Shown here one piece after another: positions 12,923 through 25,382 of a stretch of DNA of 64,000 nucleotides (within the stretch, counting starts at the first letter, position 1; every line of letters begins with the position of its first letter). Origin of the DNA: Dermatemys mawii (lineage: Eukaryota > Chordata > Testudines > Dermatemydidae); NCBI GenBank assembly GCA_007922305.1, contig ML677358.1:13037343-13101342 (forward strand), written 5' to 3'. The position numbers were made by a program, and so were the translations under genes. The notes beneath the pieces are model-generated. The model ran no database searches and was not told the DNA's origin. It saw only the letters and a program-made list of their open reading frames with translations.

Positions 12923-13947
12923 TCATATTTCTGCAATGGCAGGAAGTAGGCAAGCTCTAACCTTTGCTCCTCTCCAGGCACACTTGCACTCAGAGATCCA
13001 GCTGTGGATCATGGCTTTTTTATCTACGTGAGAGCATGGTGAGTAACTCTGCTGGTTAAGAACCTCTCCCTTCACAGTTTGGTTATAGCTAGAAGGTGTC
13101 AGCGCTTCTTTTTCAGTGCCATCTGGTCTTTTGAACACAACACGTTGTCTTCCTAGAGGGGAGCTCAACACCTTGTTTCCTTGCAGTTTCTCTCTGGGTG
13201 GGTGTGGCCATATCCGTTTACCATCAATAAATATGGTGCAGTTTTCTATCTGAGTTGGATCATTTTCAGAAACAGCCATTATCTTATTGCTTTTCAGACC
13301 CGTCTGCTCTGGGCAACTATTTTCTCCCTCTACCGGTCTTGGAGAGGGTAGCCTTGGAAAACTGAATACCCCAGCTAGATCTTGCTTCTCTATCATTTTT
13401 CTTGGAAAGGTAGATGAATGAATTTCATCCCCCCTTCTGGTATCATAAGGGCTGAACTGGCTGCGCTGTGAGTCATCCGTGCTAGAGCTTTCACCATAAA
13501 CAGAACCCCTATAGTGTTGTGTCTTCTCTGCTTGTGCATACAACTGTTCTAGTGGATCAGCCCTGGCACAGGGGTATAGCTTTGCATGATCAAGAACTCG
13601 ACTCACTTTTTCTAAAGACATCATGTCTGAGAAGATGTTAGTCAGTTTGCACTTTGGAATGACTTGCCGTGTTACAGCCAGCTTTGGGAACCAGGACACT
13701 CTTCGTAGTGTTTCTAATACCTTCTTGTCGTGGAACGCATAGTTGTTTTCAGGCAACACTGGGAAGGTGGGCCTTGCTAAATGGCAGATAGATTGAAGGT
13801 AGTCATCACTGGAACCAGAATCTGAGTCCATAGAGAAACTCCCAAAGCCTTTTGCATTGCTGGTTATATCTTCTAAAATTTCCTCCTGGGTTTCACAGAT
13901 GGTTGGGAGAGGCTTTGATATAGTCAGTCGTATGCGGGGTGCCATTG
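12923..13947 (-). CDS. Unrecognised 340-aa protein with two RVxF-like motifs
   Basis: I do not recognise this protein. The ATG at 13943-13945 lies two bases inside an exon whose acceptor (ATACTCTTTGCAG, AG at 13948-13949) is well formed. I therefore start at MAPRIRL rather than at the in-frame ATG further up, which lies in the intron. The reading frame runs 340 codons to TGA at 12923-12925. The N-terminal part has an acidic/serine cluster (residues 40-48, DSDSGSSDD). Residues 82-85 (RVSW, preceded by Arg) and 268-271 (RVVF) fit the PP1-docking consensus. The C-terminus is tryptophan- and cysteine-containing and ends LLPAIAEI. There is no signal peptide, membrane segment or zinc finger. The protein is soluble-looking, polar and probably partly disordered. 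A 5' non-coding exon must lie to the right of 13950 but was not found. An intact frame of this length amid decayed repeats argues for a real gene; function unknown. Confidence 0.75.
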
Positions 13948-14879
13948 CTGCAAAGAGTATATACGGTGTTATTAGCATACGCAAATGGTCAGCTATGTTA
14001 CAGAAACTCTGGCATTTCTGTCAATTTCATATGATTTCTTCTCCTCCTACCCCGCCTTCCCAGCCCACTCTATAGTCAAGAAGTAAGCAGTAATGTACCT
14101 GGGAACTTCAGAGCAATAGTGTTACTAAATCTTTATTTCAAGGGTTTCAGAAAGGGGTAACGAACAAAATATACCCTATGGTTGATTACTCAGATGTGGT
14201 CAAGGAAAACCAATTCAGTAAAGAAGCTCATGCAGCTGAAACCCCTGGCAGTAACTTTGTTCCTTTCTAAAACAATGCAAGGGAAAAACACGTAAACTGT
14301 CAACTGATTTGCACAATATCATTATAGCACAGTCAGTTTTGGAGGAGCAAGATTATCAGCAGAGGTCTAATGGGGGCTCCTGCCTGCGGTCCTTATTCAC
14401 TCCCCTGTTGTGTGTGGTGCAGCATAACTGGGTGGCTTGCCTGAGAAAGAAGTGTGGGATTGGGCCCTAGTTAATAGGGGAAATATCTGATATTAAATGG
14501 ACTTTACCTTTGAGCTTTTCCATAAGGCCAAGAAATAACATACATGATGTTGCAAAAATATCCTCCCTTTCATCTGTTCCAGTGGTTGTATGTATAAATG
14601 TAATTCTACTGCTCTGCTTATGCAGATGTCAGGGGACTAAAATTTAGGTCCATCACAATATGAGTAATACATGCAGTGATGTTGGGGACTCCTGCACTGT
14701 CAGAGGGAATTGTTTATCAACTAGCATAAAATCTTAAGGATTGTTTCAGTTCTCATAGTGTGTTTCCAGTTTGTTTATCCATTCAAAGTATTTGCTGGCA
14801 GCAACGATCATATTATGTCCTTTATCCTTGACCATCTTCTAAATTGTTTGCAGTGTTGTTGTCACTGTGTGTTTTCCCC
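13948..14879. other. Probable 5' intron of the 340-aa gene
   Basis: Follows the splice acceptor of the gene on the minus strand, so at least its beginning is intron. No upstream exon, promoter or repeat could be pinned down. Confidence 0.4.
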
Positions 14880-15175
14880 AGGATATGAGAGGCACAAGGT
14901 GGGTGAGATAATATCTTTTATTGGACCAGCTTCTGTTGGTGGAAGGTACAAGCTTTCAAGCTTCCTAGAGCTCTTCTTCGGATCTGGGGAAGGTATCCAG
15001 AGTGTCTTGGCTAATTACAAGTTGGAACAGCTTGTTAAGCCTAAGGGGCTTACACATGTTGGAGGAGACCACTTAAAATGGAGTGGATATTTAAAGGTTA
15101 GCAGGCAGTGAGGTGTATTACAAATTGTTGTAATGAGGCATAAAATCAGTGTCTCTGAGTCCATGGTTTTCAGTG
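14880..15175 (+). repeat. Interspersed SINE-like repeat ('tattggaccagcttctgttgg')
   Basis: Carries 'caaggtgggtgagataatatc', 'ttttattggaccagcttctg' and 'gagctcttcttcggatctg', strings repeated widely in turtle and crocodile genomes. The same body occurs, folded back on itself, at 50021-50209. Ends approximate. Confidence 0.6.
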
Positions 15176-15454
15176 TCTAGCAGAGTTACGAATTTAAGTT
15201 CCCAGACTCCCTTCATCAGACTTGTATGAGAATACTCAGCGTCAGACTGGTACAAACTCCACTGTATGTTTATATACATAGCTAGGTATTTTTATGCATA
15301 TATCATTTTCTTTATTGCTGGAAATAAATCCTGGCTTTGTTGAACCTCTGCAGCAAGTTGTCCACGTATAAAATGCAAACAACCTGCTCATCCCCAGCAC
15401 ACAGTGTAGAAATTGCTGTGTACTCTCCCTCCTGCTCTGCTCTGTTCCTGGTTT

Positions 15455-15690
15455 TATCTTGGAGCAGGTTTGCACTAGTAGTGCGACATAGGCACGGCTG
15501 TGCTGATGCAGCTGTAGCACGTCTGGTGAAGATGCTCTATGCTGACAAGAGAGCATCTCCCGCTGACATAGCGCAAATGTGGACAGTGCTTAGGTCACTG
15601 TAACTTGCATTGCTTGGGGCATGTCTTCTTCACATCACTCAGGATGGAAGTTAGATCGATTTACGCAGTAGTGGAAACTTGCCCTTAGAT
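15455..15690. repeat. MITE, 'ctgacatag' family copy 1
   Basis: Shares 'gctctatgctgacaagagagc...ctcccgctgacatagcg' with the copy at 22405. Same general type as 23905. No coding capacity. Ends approximate. Confidence 0.45.
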
Positions 15691-16094
15691 ACAACCAGAA
15701 AAGTAAATGGAGTCCAGAAATTGTTGAACTTAAAATAGATCCCATCTGTTTAAAGCAGGTGTTAGGTTTGCTTTTTCCTTCCCTTCTTTCCCATCTACTC
15801 TTTCTCTAGCCTCTAGGCAAGAAAATCAGGTCCTGATTTTTTTGCTTCCATCAGTGTTTTGCCATCAATGTCAGTAATAGCAGGATCAGCTGTCCCAAAG
15901 TGGGTGTTTTCGAGTTAAATATCCCAATGCCTACTTAGAAAAATGTCCTGATGTTCAAAAGGGCTGGGCCCCTGCAAATCCCATAAACTTTCTTGCTCAC
16001 ATTGCCCATTTTCCCCTCCTCCCAGAGCAAACAACAATCCAATTATGCATTTCCAATGAAACCTTCCAATGGCAGTGGGTTGATTTCAGACTTG

Positions 16095-16400
16095 TGGTAT
16101 GTCTGCCCAGCAGTTGAGAGGTACAATTCCCAGCTCAGGAAGACAGATGCACAAGCTCTGCTCCAGCTACCCCCTAAAAATAGTAGGGTGGCCTGGGCAG
16201 TGGCTTGGGCTAGTTACCAAAGTACATATCCAGGAAGTCGTGCGGGATATTCAGGGGGCTTTCCCCAGGCAGTGCAGCCCCTATACTATTTTTAGGGGCT
16301 AGCTTAAGGAGAGCTAGTGAGGATATGTCTTCCTGAGCTGGGACTGACATCTCCACGCTGCCATTTAGACACACGTATCCTGGCTGTGGTCCCTCTGCTT
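16095..16400. mobile_element. Palindromic MITE (fold-back)
   Basis: Two pairs of exact inverted arms nest inside each other: an 18-bp pair (16128-16145 with 16326-16343) and a 15-bp pair (16171-16185 with 16284-16298, cccctaaaaatagta). Outer ends 'tggtatgtctgcccag' and 'acacacgtatcctgg' are of the 'gtctacac' type. The unit could fold into a long hairpin. No transposase. Confidence 0.6.
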
Positions 16401-17534
16401 CCCCTCCCTTACACACTCACACAGATACGTCTGACCCGGCTGAACTCAGACAGGAGCCAGCTGAGATCACATCAGCACCGTGGTGCTAGAAAGCCATGCA
16501 GAAACCATATGACAGTGCTAGGCCCTGTGACCCACCTAGTCCCCTGGCTAGGCGCAGGGTGGGAATAGCAATACCCACTGAACCTACAGATATGTGGGCT
16601 CCCCTGTGTTTTGAGATCCCTGAAGGTTCACACGCTCCAGTTGCCGTGATCCCATTTAAGCAGCACTCCAGACACAGGATCTATTTCAATTCCAGCTTTT
16701 AAGGCACCCTCCTTTTTCCTTACCTGGATATTTTTTTTTCTCTTATAGCTGGGTGTGTTTCTAATCTTCAGTTTTCAGCACCTTTCCCTCCTTGTTTCCA
16801 AGACGGAAGATATGCTGTCTAAAACTGGACTGTGCATCAGGCTAACAGCTTCCAGTCAGCTGATTGTGCTGTTCTTTTGTTGTTGTTGCTAAATATAGAC
16901 TGCTGGATCCCCTGCATTTCCTGAGAATCCTAATTGATGAATGCCTTGTGTTACTGGAAAGGCAGAATGGAGTCAGAGAGGCAGGACAACGGTATTAGCA
17001 GCAAAACGGCCTCGGCAGCCCATCCCCTTTGCTTTGGGAACGTGGTGGTGATCAGTTATAATGTGTTACATTTTCAGAGAGTAAAAGGGAAATGGATTGT
17101 TATGTTCCTGTCCTGGAGCCACAGGAAGAGAGCAGCGGTCTGTGCATTGCACTGAGTCTGAGTGACAGTATTAGCGACATATTCATCTTCATTCTCAGTT
17201 GCCAGCCTCAGGTGGGGGTGAGAGAGAAACACAAGGGAGCTGGTTACAGTGCCTTGATCCTGCAGTCATCTGAAGTTTTAGAAGAGACTGATTGGCTGCA
17301 CTAATTTATGCCAGCAAGTGAAGGATCCCAAGGGACTGTCTGCCAAACGGGGATAGCCAAGGCACAGCATGCCCCTGCTCTGCTCCTCTTCACCCTGCCC
17401 ACGATGAGCTTGCTGTGCTAGAGGTTGCAGGAAGAGAGGTGCTTAGGGTTGTTACATTGCCTCTCTTCCCACTGAGACGGCGATCCAGGTGGCTTCTGTG
17501 TCTTTTGCACTAGAGTGGCACAAAGTGAACAGCA

Positions 17535-17645
17535 GTTTGGCCTAGACAGAGCACTGGCCTGGCAAATTTAGTTCTCTTCCTGGCTCTGCCACTGACCTGC
17601 TGTGTGACCATGGGCAAATCACTTCCCCTCTCTTTGCCCTCCTAC
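17535..17645 (+). repeat. MIR/CORE-type SINE copy
   Basis: Reads through the conserved core in order: 'gcctagacagagcactggcc', 'cctggctctgccactgacct', 'tgctgtgtgaccatgggcaa', 'atcacttcccctctctttgc'. A good match to the ancient amniote SINE. The tail runs into a GT microsatellite. Confidence 0.8.
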
Positions 17646-17698
17646 CTTTTTCTTTGTCTGGTTAAACTGTAAGTCTTTGGGTTGAGGGGGAGGGAGAC

Positions 17699-17706
17699 AG
17701 AGAGAG

Positions 17707-17740
<34 letters not shown>
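17699..17740. repeat. (GA)n-(GT)n microsatellite
   Basis: About ten bases of GA repeats followed by about fifteen GT units. It sits in the tail of the MIR copy. Length variation between individuals is likely. Confidence 0.95.
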
Positions 17741-17741
<1 letters not shown>

Positions 17742-18004
17742 ACATACAATCCCTAGCACAATGGGGCCCTGATCAGGGTTGTGGACTTATAGTTGTTTGT
17801 ATTAGAGCGTAGTGCCCAAAAAGGAATGTGGCATATCCATCCCATTCTATGTATACAGGAAGGATATCTAGTAAGGATGTTTTCATTATATATACTGTTT
17901 TACTTGACTTGTATGATTTTTGTATATTTTGAGAGCTTGACAGAGAGCACTTGACCTTGAAGGATAAGGGTGTGTGGGGAGTGACATGGTCTTTAGACCT
18001 TTTC

Positions 18005-18215
18005 TACATGGGTGAAATTGACTGTCCTAGCTGTTCCAGGATAATTTAGCTATTCTGAAATAAATCCCCTTTGCAGACACTCTGATCTGGACAACAAATG
18101 CTTTTATTCCAGAATAATTACTTTGCTTTGTGAGCAGTGTAATTATTCCAGATGAAGTTATCCCTAGAGGGAGCTATTCTGGAATAACTATTCAGATCAA
18201 TTTCCCCAGAGTCGA
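18005..18215. repeat. Probable MITE with 'tattctggaataac' arms
   Basis: Repeated 'tattccagaataa', 'tattccagatgaa', 'tattctggaataac' in both orientations over 200 bp suggest a palindromic small transposon. Ends and class uncertain. Confidence 0.4.
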
Positions 18216-21200
18216 TAAGCCTTTGGATTGTTATAGAACTTTCAACACCTTGTGACCACCCTCATTATCTTTTTGTGACCCTCCTGGGGCTTGCAACTCA
18301 CTGGTTGAGGAAATACTGCCTTAGTTTATTGCAAATACGCTGAATACTATGGGACATTTAATGTATTGTCTTCAAAGGGCAAGAATAAGTATAGAAAGCT
18401 ACCAGTAACTACTCAGGGCTTAAATTTCCCCTCCTTGCCTTGCAAGGATAGTAATTACTGTATAATGGAAAACTCAGAATACATTTACATAAGCCGATGG
18501 GTTACAAATACCTGGGATAGTCTCAATGGAGAAAATGATGAGTCTGAACGGAGGTGGGAGTGGAGAATAACAAATGCCTGTGCATGTTGTTCCTTTTTAC
18601 AGTGTACTCCCAAGATGCACTTGTTTGTGCAAACATCACTCTTTTGTGCTGTAGCCTTACTGTTCTTGAAAGAGCCATGGCCCATTTCAGCAAACAGTTA
18701 ACCAGGGGAATCTCAATGTGACTCTTTGTGGGTAGGGACCGACTCGTGTCAATAAGGTTGCAGGTCAAGTCTCGGTGTGACCTGAGTGTTGCACAATACT
18801 TTGGAGCCACTACACTAAAGTTCACCTTTGCCACTCTGACCTACAATTAGAAATATAGTTCTCAGGTCAAATGTTTCTTCTTCAAATATCAAAGCACAAT
18901 GCTTTGTTTATTCCAGCTCTCTAAGGATATTGTAGTAAAATTATATTTGCTCAGACCCAAGAATGTTGGACTAGTTATCTAAATCCTTGGAAACCAGTCC
19001 ATGCTTTGCAATCTTTTCCCTACTTTACTTTTAAAATGTTTAATAAAATAAAACAGCTTCTGTTGAAAATACCAACTCTATAGGCAAACATTTAATACCT
19101 ATATACACAAACATAATACATATATACACTCAAACATTTAATAATTCCCTCAGCTTGTGCAGAGCAACACTTTATTTTTCTTTACCTTACCTTCACTGCA
19201 GCCCTTCGTGTGTCTTCAAAAGGATTGTCCAAAATGCAACAACGTGGAGCCTCTTTAAAGGCTCTCTGTCTCTTCTGGAAGTGGCTGATGTTTCTCTCGT
19301 GCCCTTTGGAAGAAAGCTTTGGAGTGGACCCCCTCCCTCTGGTAATTCTGTATTTATACCTCTCAGGGTGAATGCAATAAATCAGCATTCCTGTGTGCAT
19401 GAAAACCATAACGGACTGGGATTAACAATAAAGGAAAACAGCAAAGGGAGCATTGCTCATGCCCTGAGTACATAACTAGCTATCCGTGATCCAGAGTTTA
19501 GGTGGAGCTTTTCACGCAAAGTGATCACTGATTTTTTAATTTTTTGGGGGTGGGTGGGAGGAGTGTCTCCATTTTTAAAAGCCCAGTTGAAACCTCTGTG
19601 CAGGCCTGATTTGCAGAAATGTGGAGACCAGATAGCTCTAGTTGAAATAAATGGGAACTGCAGGTACTCAGAACCTCTTTTAAAAAGTCAAGTCTTCAGC
19701 GTCTTACATTGGGCACCCAAAAGAAGTGGTCACTGCTATGTATGCTGAACATAGTTCACCCAAAACGACCATCTTAGAGCTGGGATAGCTGCCTCTGATT
19801 GGAGTAAAAATATAATTGAGGTGAAAGGGAAAAATCACCAGACTGATCTGTTACTCTCTCTCTCTCTCTTCCCTCCCCAGCTTCCTCCTCCCCGCATTAG
19901 TTTTACCATTGGTGAGAATTTGGATTTGCTTGAATGTAGTGGGTAGTAAATGGCACAACAGACCCAACATCAGATTCAAGCAGCTGCTGCGTAATTATTC
20001 TGTGCTCATTGCAGAACCTGTGCTCAGCTATAGGAGCATGAGTTGAAAGCTGGCTCTTCTATTTCGGATGTCTGCATGTGCCCTAGATAGGAAATTCTTC
20101 CTCTTTCTTTTCCTAGGGCTTGTTCCAATGGCCTCTGACGACATTCTCGTTGACTTCAGTAGGCATTGCGTCAGGCCACTAAACTGTTGTCATGTGGAAT
20201 TTTGCTGTTAAATAAATAAATTTTGAAATTCAAGGATGCTTTTAAGTGGCTCCTCTTTATAGGGCCTGTCTCCCAAAACATTTACACACAAAAGTAACTT
20301 TACTTTCATGAGTAATTCCATTGGTGCTCAAAGGATTACTTCCATGAGCTAGCTTGATCTGTTACATACGGTTGTACAGGATCAGGCCCATAGATTGTAA
20401 ATGTTCCCTCATATCTGTCAATGGGACTGCTTGTGCGTGTCATGGTTACAGCTGGACTGCCTAATGGGTTTAAAGAAGTAGGTGCCTAACTCTCTTAGGC
20501 TCCTTAATTCCACCTTCTGGCACCAGGTGATGGGTTTACAAAGGAGTCGGAGACCATTTTGGGTGAATGATGCTCTATCACTGTAATTTAGTATTAGGTA
20601 AAATAATTGTTTCCAGTCAGACTTAGCCTTAGAACAGACTTCTCAGGCATTCGCGGGGGAGGGGAGGGTTGTTTTCTAAAAACAAAATCTGACAAAATCC
20701 AATGGAAAGGATTCACTTCGCTTGTTTGGTATTTTATAGGCAATATGTTTTTGTGACATTTTAACTGTAGCTGTCCAAAATATGAATCTATATGATGCAT
20801 AAGAAAGACAGTGGCCTATTGGGCCTGATCTGGCGCACAGATGCAAGGTGCCAAGGGGCCCCATGCAGGCATTCGTGGCCATACCAACACATCTGCTGGC
20901 AGGATCTGAGCCAGAAAGAGCGCCCTGTGCTTATGCAAATCTGACCAAAGTGTGAGTGTTGCCCAGACCCGTATTGAATTGCCCACTGTAGTTAAGCATG
21001 TCAAGGCATGTCTAATGACTAGACAAGTCACATGGAACATTAATTGGGAGGTCCAGAGCCGCAGGGGGCCTGCGTCCCTGACCCTCTTCAAAGTTTGTGA
21101 GAGCTCAGAACGTGACTCTTATCAACTTGAGAACTGTTAGCCTCAACCAGCCTAGACTCATGAGGCAGTTCCTCAAAAATCAGGACATGAGATTATAAAT

Positions 21201-21959
21201 CATGAGGATGTTTTAAAAACATTTCTTTTGGAGAGAGAGAGAGTTTCTTTGTCTTCTAGTTTCTGAGCCTTTCAAGTGCACTCTGGTCACATTTTCAAGA
21301 TTTTCTCTGTAAACATGAGCAGTAGAAACATACTTGTGTGGGGCTCGGTGTCCCCCCTTTCCCTGCTATTCTCCACCCTGCGCCAAGGCTCTGTGTCTCT
21401 CTCCTTTTTCTACTCTTTCAAAGCCTCTTTCTTGCCTCTCGATTGAAGGGATGGACAGACAGCTGCTGTCCTCACTCTCTCTCTCCACCTTTTTCCCCTC
21501 CACCCCCCAGCGTGGAGCAGGCTTTGGAGTGACAAAGAGGTAGGAGGGCAAAAGGACCGACACTTCCTTCACTCTCCCTCCTGCTGACAGAGGCGCTGAC
21601 CCACAGCAGTTATTCCTAACTGCTCATGGTTTTTAGCCAGGCCAGTGGCTGTGTGTACTCCCATACCAAGGGTCTGTGGGCTTCCTCATTCCCGCTCCCC
21701 TCCATTCTGATTCCTTCCTTTTCTGTCTGCAGGAACAGTCAGTCGAGTTGTTGGGACGAAGGGTAGAGCTCCAATGGAGGGTGCTGGTGTTTGCTAGTAG
21801 GTGTTAATGGCGCCATCAGCCAGGTCATTGATCTATAGGGAAACTGCACACCGGTCAGCTGTAACGCAGAGGCCATGGGCTCCATATTTCTCCACTTCTG
21901 TTTTTTCCATTTGTCACCAAAATCAATAAGGTTCTGCCTGGTGATGCCTAGAATAATGG
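18216..21959. other. Intergenic, nothing recognised
   Basis: About 3.7 kb with short ORFs only. A pyrimidine-rich (CT)n run lies near 19853-19870. No gene, RNA or clear transposon was seen. Confidence 0.4.
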
Positions 21960-22090
21960 TGTTCAACCCTTTTTCATCGCCAGACCCCTAAAATATTTCA
22001 AATGGAAGTGTGGACCCCTTTGGAAATCTTAGACCTCATCTGCGGACCCCCATCCATGGATCACAGGTGAAAACCCACCGGCCTGGAACA
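21960..22090. repeat. Probable hAT-like fragment
   Basis: Begins 'ggtgttcaaccct..catcgccagaccc' and ends near 'aaaacccaccggcc', a layout seen in reptile hAT-derived repeats ('ggttgaaaaccactg'). No clear target duplication. Confidence 0.35.
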
Positions 22091-22404
22091 TTCCCTGATA
22101 TTTTTGGAATTGATCAGCTGCCATATTCAGAAGTTACCACATTACATCCAATCCAAATGCCATCACACTGAGAGAAGGCCTTGCAAGTCTGGCCAATGAC
22201 TGCAGAGATTCTTGCATAATCACCCACCTTCAGAGGCTGGGGCTTTCAATAAAATACCAACTCTTGTGAGATTCTTGATCCGCACTGGGAGTTGGCCACA
22301 CTGGAATTGTCCATACTTAAAATGCTGCATTGGCACAGCTGCGCTGCCACAGCGCTTTAATGAAGACTCTCGAAGCCAACGGGAGGGAACGTTCCCCTCA
22401 GCGT

Positions 22405-22695
22405 AGGACATGTCTACACCAGAGAGCTTACAGTGGCGCAGCTATACTGATGCATTTGCACCACTGTAAGAGCTCTCACACAGCCGCTCTATGCTGATGA
22501 GAGAGCTCTCCCATCAACATAATTAAACCATCCCCAACGAGCGGCAGTAGTTATGTTGGCAGGAGAAGCTCTCCCACTGATGTCGGACAGTCTACACGGG
22601 GAATTAGGCTCGTATAACTGTTGCTCGGGGGGTGTGGATTTTTCACACCCTTGAGTGACATAGTAAATATAGGTCTGCCATGTAGGCCAGACCAA
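22405..22695. repeat. MITE, 'ctgacatag' family copy 2
   Basis: Starts 'ggacatgtctacaccagag' and ends near 'tctgccatgtaggccagacc'. It holds the family string 'gtggatttttcacacccttg..tgacatag'. Terminal 'gtctacac' sequence is shared with other turtle MITEs. No ORF. Confidence 0.55.
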
Positions 22696-22959
22696 AGTTG
22701 TTCCAAAGACCATCAGGGAAACCAAGCCATGATTGCTTGGTTAGTTTTGGCACTTCATTTCCTCTTAATTACTGAATGAGAAAGATGAGGTACTGGACCT
22801 TTTATAGGGGTAACTATCCACAGTTATAGTAGATTCTTAGAGTTTCAGGAGGGGTATTATACCTCATCTGTCAGGATTTAGGGGAATCGGTAGTTATTAA
22901 GGGTTAAGAGGATACGGTCAGATTATCCCACATAAGGCCACTGGGGGATTTTGCACCTT

Positions 22960-23055
22960 CTTTGAAGCATCTCCTGCTGCCCACGGTCAGACAGGTTACT
23001 GGGCTAGATAACACTGAAGTCTGGTCCTGTATGGCAATGCCTGTTCTTAAAAGCC
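22960..23055 (+). repeat. CR1 LINE 3' end
   Basis: 'gaagcatctcctgctgccc', 'gttactgggctagataaca' and 'tctggtcctgtatggcaatg' match the very 3' end of CR1 elements, which finishes in short 'ttctta' repeats. Confidence 0.6.
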
Positions 23056-23518
23056 TTGGAGCATGAAACTGCTTCTCTTTCACATACTTTTTTCTTAACA
23101 TGAAATTTTAATGACTGTTTGACCTGATTTATGTCAGATTCCAGACTTCCCTTTTATTAGTTATATTGACACAGACCATTAACTGCTTGTGCATTACAGA
23201 TGGCAGATACAGTGGTATGTGCTAAAGTCACTGCTGTGAAACATTAATGAGCAGTTTGATATTAACTCAGTGGAATTGGATGGAGAACTCTTTTACCAGC
23301 ATCTGTAGCACTGACCGCAGATTTCACAATACCTATTGACTGTGAACTGGTCAAGTACCATAATCAGCTCAGAGCAGGAGTTGGGAAATAAAATGGTGGT
23401 TACAGCTTAAACTCTTGGGCGAAAAAGGAAGTTGGTAGTTAAGGATAAAATTCTTTGCCTCTACTTGGTTAATGCAACATGGTAAGATGAAATGGGTCTT
23501 AGCTCATGATCCCTAAGA

Positions 23519-23597
23519 TCTGCTAGTCTGTAAGGAGCTACAAGACTCTTTGTCACTTTTGCAGATCCAGACTAACACAGCTACCCCCTCTGATGGT
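23519..23597 (-). repeat. Turtle tRNA-derived SINE (truncated)
   Basis: On the minus strand reads 'gggggtagctgtgttagtctg', then 'gcaaaagtgacaaagagtct', 'tgtagctccttacagactag'. This is the head and first part of the body of the common turtle pol III SINE. No inverted second copy is attached here. Confidence 0.8.
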
Positions 23598-23904
23598 ATA
23601 AAAGGTCTCTCACTGTTCTGGAGTGAGCTGTCGGCAACACCTGAACTCAATCTGATGCCCAGGATGGGATCCTGGAGGGATTTCAGAAGTACCTATATAC
23701 GTTTGAGGATCTGGAGTGTAGGTACCTATCTGACTCCTATTGATGTCGCTGAATGTAAGGTGTCTACATGCCATCTGGGTTTAGGAACACCAAGCCCATG
23801 CGGTTTCAATGAACATTTTGAAAATCTCCCGCTTGGACCTGAACTTTGAATTCCCAGGTGGTGATAACTTAAACACAAGCCCTTACCTTTATTCTAAGGC
23901 TAGA

Positions 23905-24175
23905 CTTTGGCCATGTCTACATTATGGCATAGCAGTTGTGCTGCTGTAGTGTAGATGCTTCCCACAGCAACAGAAGGAGCTTTTCCATTTCTGTAGGTAA
24001 TCCACCTTTCTGAGCAGCAGTAGCAAAGTCAAACAAAGAATTTTTCTGTCAGCTTAACTGCCTGTATACCAGGAGTTAAGTTGGCTTAACTGTGGTCCCC
24101 AGGAGTGTGAATTTTTCACATTCCTGAGTGCCATAGCTAGGTCAGTGTAAATTTTAAGTCTAGACAAGGCCTTCT
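23905..24175. mobile_element. MITE, 'ctgacatag'-related family copy 3
   Basis: Ends 'ggccatgtctacatt' and, on the other strand, 'ggccttgtctagact' form an imperfect inverted repeat. The interior 'gtgaatttttcacattcctg' with 'tgccatagctagg' parallels the copy at 22405. Confidence 0.55.
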
Positions 24176-24684
24176 GTAAATGCTCAGCGCCCATATTTGG
24201 GGCTGGAGTTTCAAAAGAACTCAGTTCCCTTTTAGGCATCTAACTAGAGTGGCCAGATTGGAAAAGTGCTTAGGACCCAGCAGCTGCCAGTGGGAATGCG
24301 AGAACAATGAGAGCTGCTTGATAAAGAGCTGTCCCAAAAATCTGGGCCATAATATTCTTTACGTGTGCATTTAAAAAAAAACAAAAAACACGGTCTTAGT
24401 TTTATCGGAGAACCAACCTACAGCTCAACTTTAACAAAACCCTGCTTATAACCGTGTGAGAGTCTTCTAAAGAGCTGAACAGACCTATATAGACCACGCC
24501 ACTGTGAAATGTTTGGAATTTGGTGATGCTACAGTTCCAGTCTCTGCAGCAAAGGGAAAAGAATGGAGCAGCAGCACCAAGTAGGTGCCATTTTAGTTGT
24601 GTGCCTTCTCAGAAACTGTAGAATTCCTGGGATTTTGCCGAAAGGGACACCAATCACACTCACAAAGAAGAAGGTACACTAAGT

Positions 24685-25382
24685 CAGTGGTTCCCAAACT
24701 GGGGTATGCAAACTCCTGGGGGGTTCATGAAATGTTACAGGGGGGGTTCTCAGGAAAAAATTCCCTAATGGCGGACAGCAGGCAGCACTGGGCCAGCAGC
24801 CCGGAGTCCCTGGACTTCCAAAAGCTAGGAAGATCAAAGCAAGCATCTCAGTCACACTGAAGAGATTTAAACTTCAGGACTCCTTACCAGAAATGGAAAG
24901 GGAGGTGGATATTTTTTGCTGTTTTTAAAATTAAATAGGCAGCTAGTATTGTTTTTAAAATTATCATGAAGAATGAGTTTCTTTGTTGTAACGTGCGTTG
25001 TTTGCCTGGACTGCTCAAGACCTGAATACTTGTGTAGGAGGAACTCTTTGAGCTGGCTTCTTAAATTCCTTCATGCTGTTTTGCATCTGCTACTCCTTGA
25101 TGAAACAGAGGAGCTTTGTCTTATAACAGGCTTAGTCAAAGCAGTACAAGCTATGAAAGTGAGATCTTGGAAGCGTGTTGCCATTTTCAGAATGTAATAA
25201 AAATACCGTAATGATAAATAATTAATAATTGATGGTGTGTAATAAGCATGTCATAAAGACAAATTTTATATTTCCAAGAGCACTGCTTTTCTAATTTAAA
25301 TATTTATTTTTAGGAGGGGGTTTGCAAGGCTTGACATTTTAGTGAAAGAGGTTCACAGGTTGTTAAAGATTGGGAATCACTG
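24685..25382. mobile_element. hAT-type non-autonomous element, 698 bp
   Basis: Left end CAGTGGTTCCCAAAC and complement of right end CAGTGATTCCCAATC agree at 13 of 15 bases. Flanks cactaagt (24677-24684) and cactaaat (25383-25390) are an 8-bp target duplication with one change. End sequence and duplication length both point to the hAT superfamily. No transposase frame survives. Confidence 0.8.

Noticed and set aside
12923..13947. Possible TBATA (neighbour of ADAMTS14 in mammals)
   Set aside because: Considered because an ADAMTS gene lies nearby, but the protein does not resemble TBATA as I know it, and the ADAMTS gene here is ADAMTS2, not ADAMTS14.
17699..17740. GT repeat as a regulatory or Z-DNA element
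   Set aside because: Ordinary microsatellite in a SINE tail; no nearby gene start.
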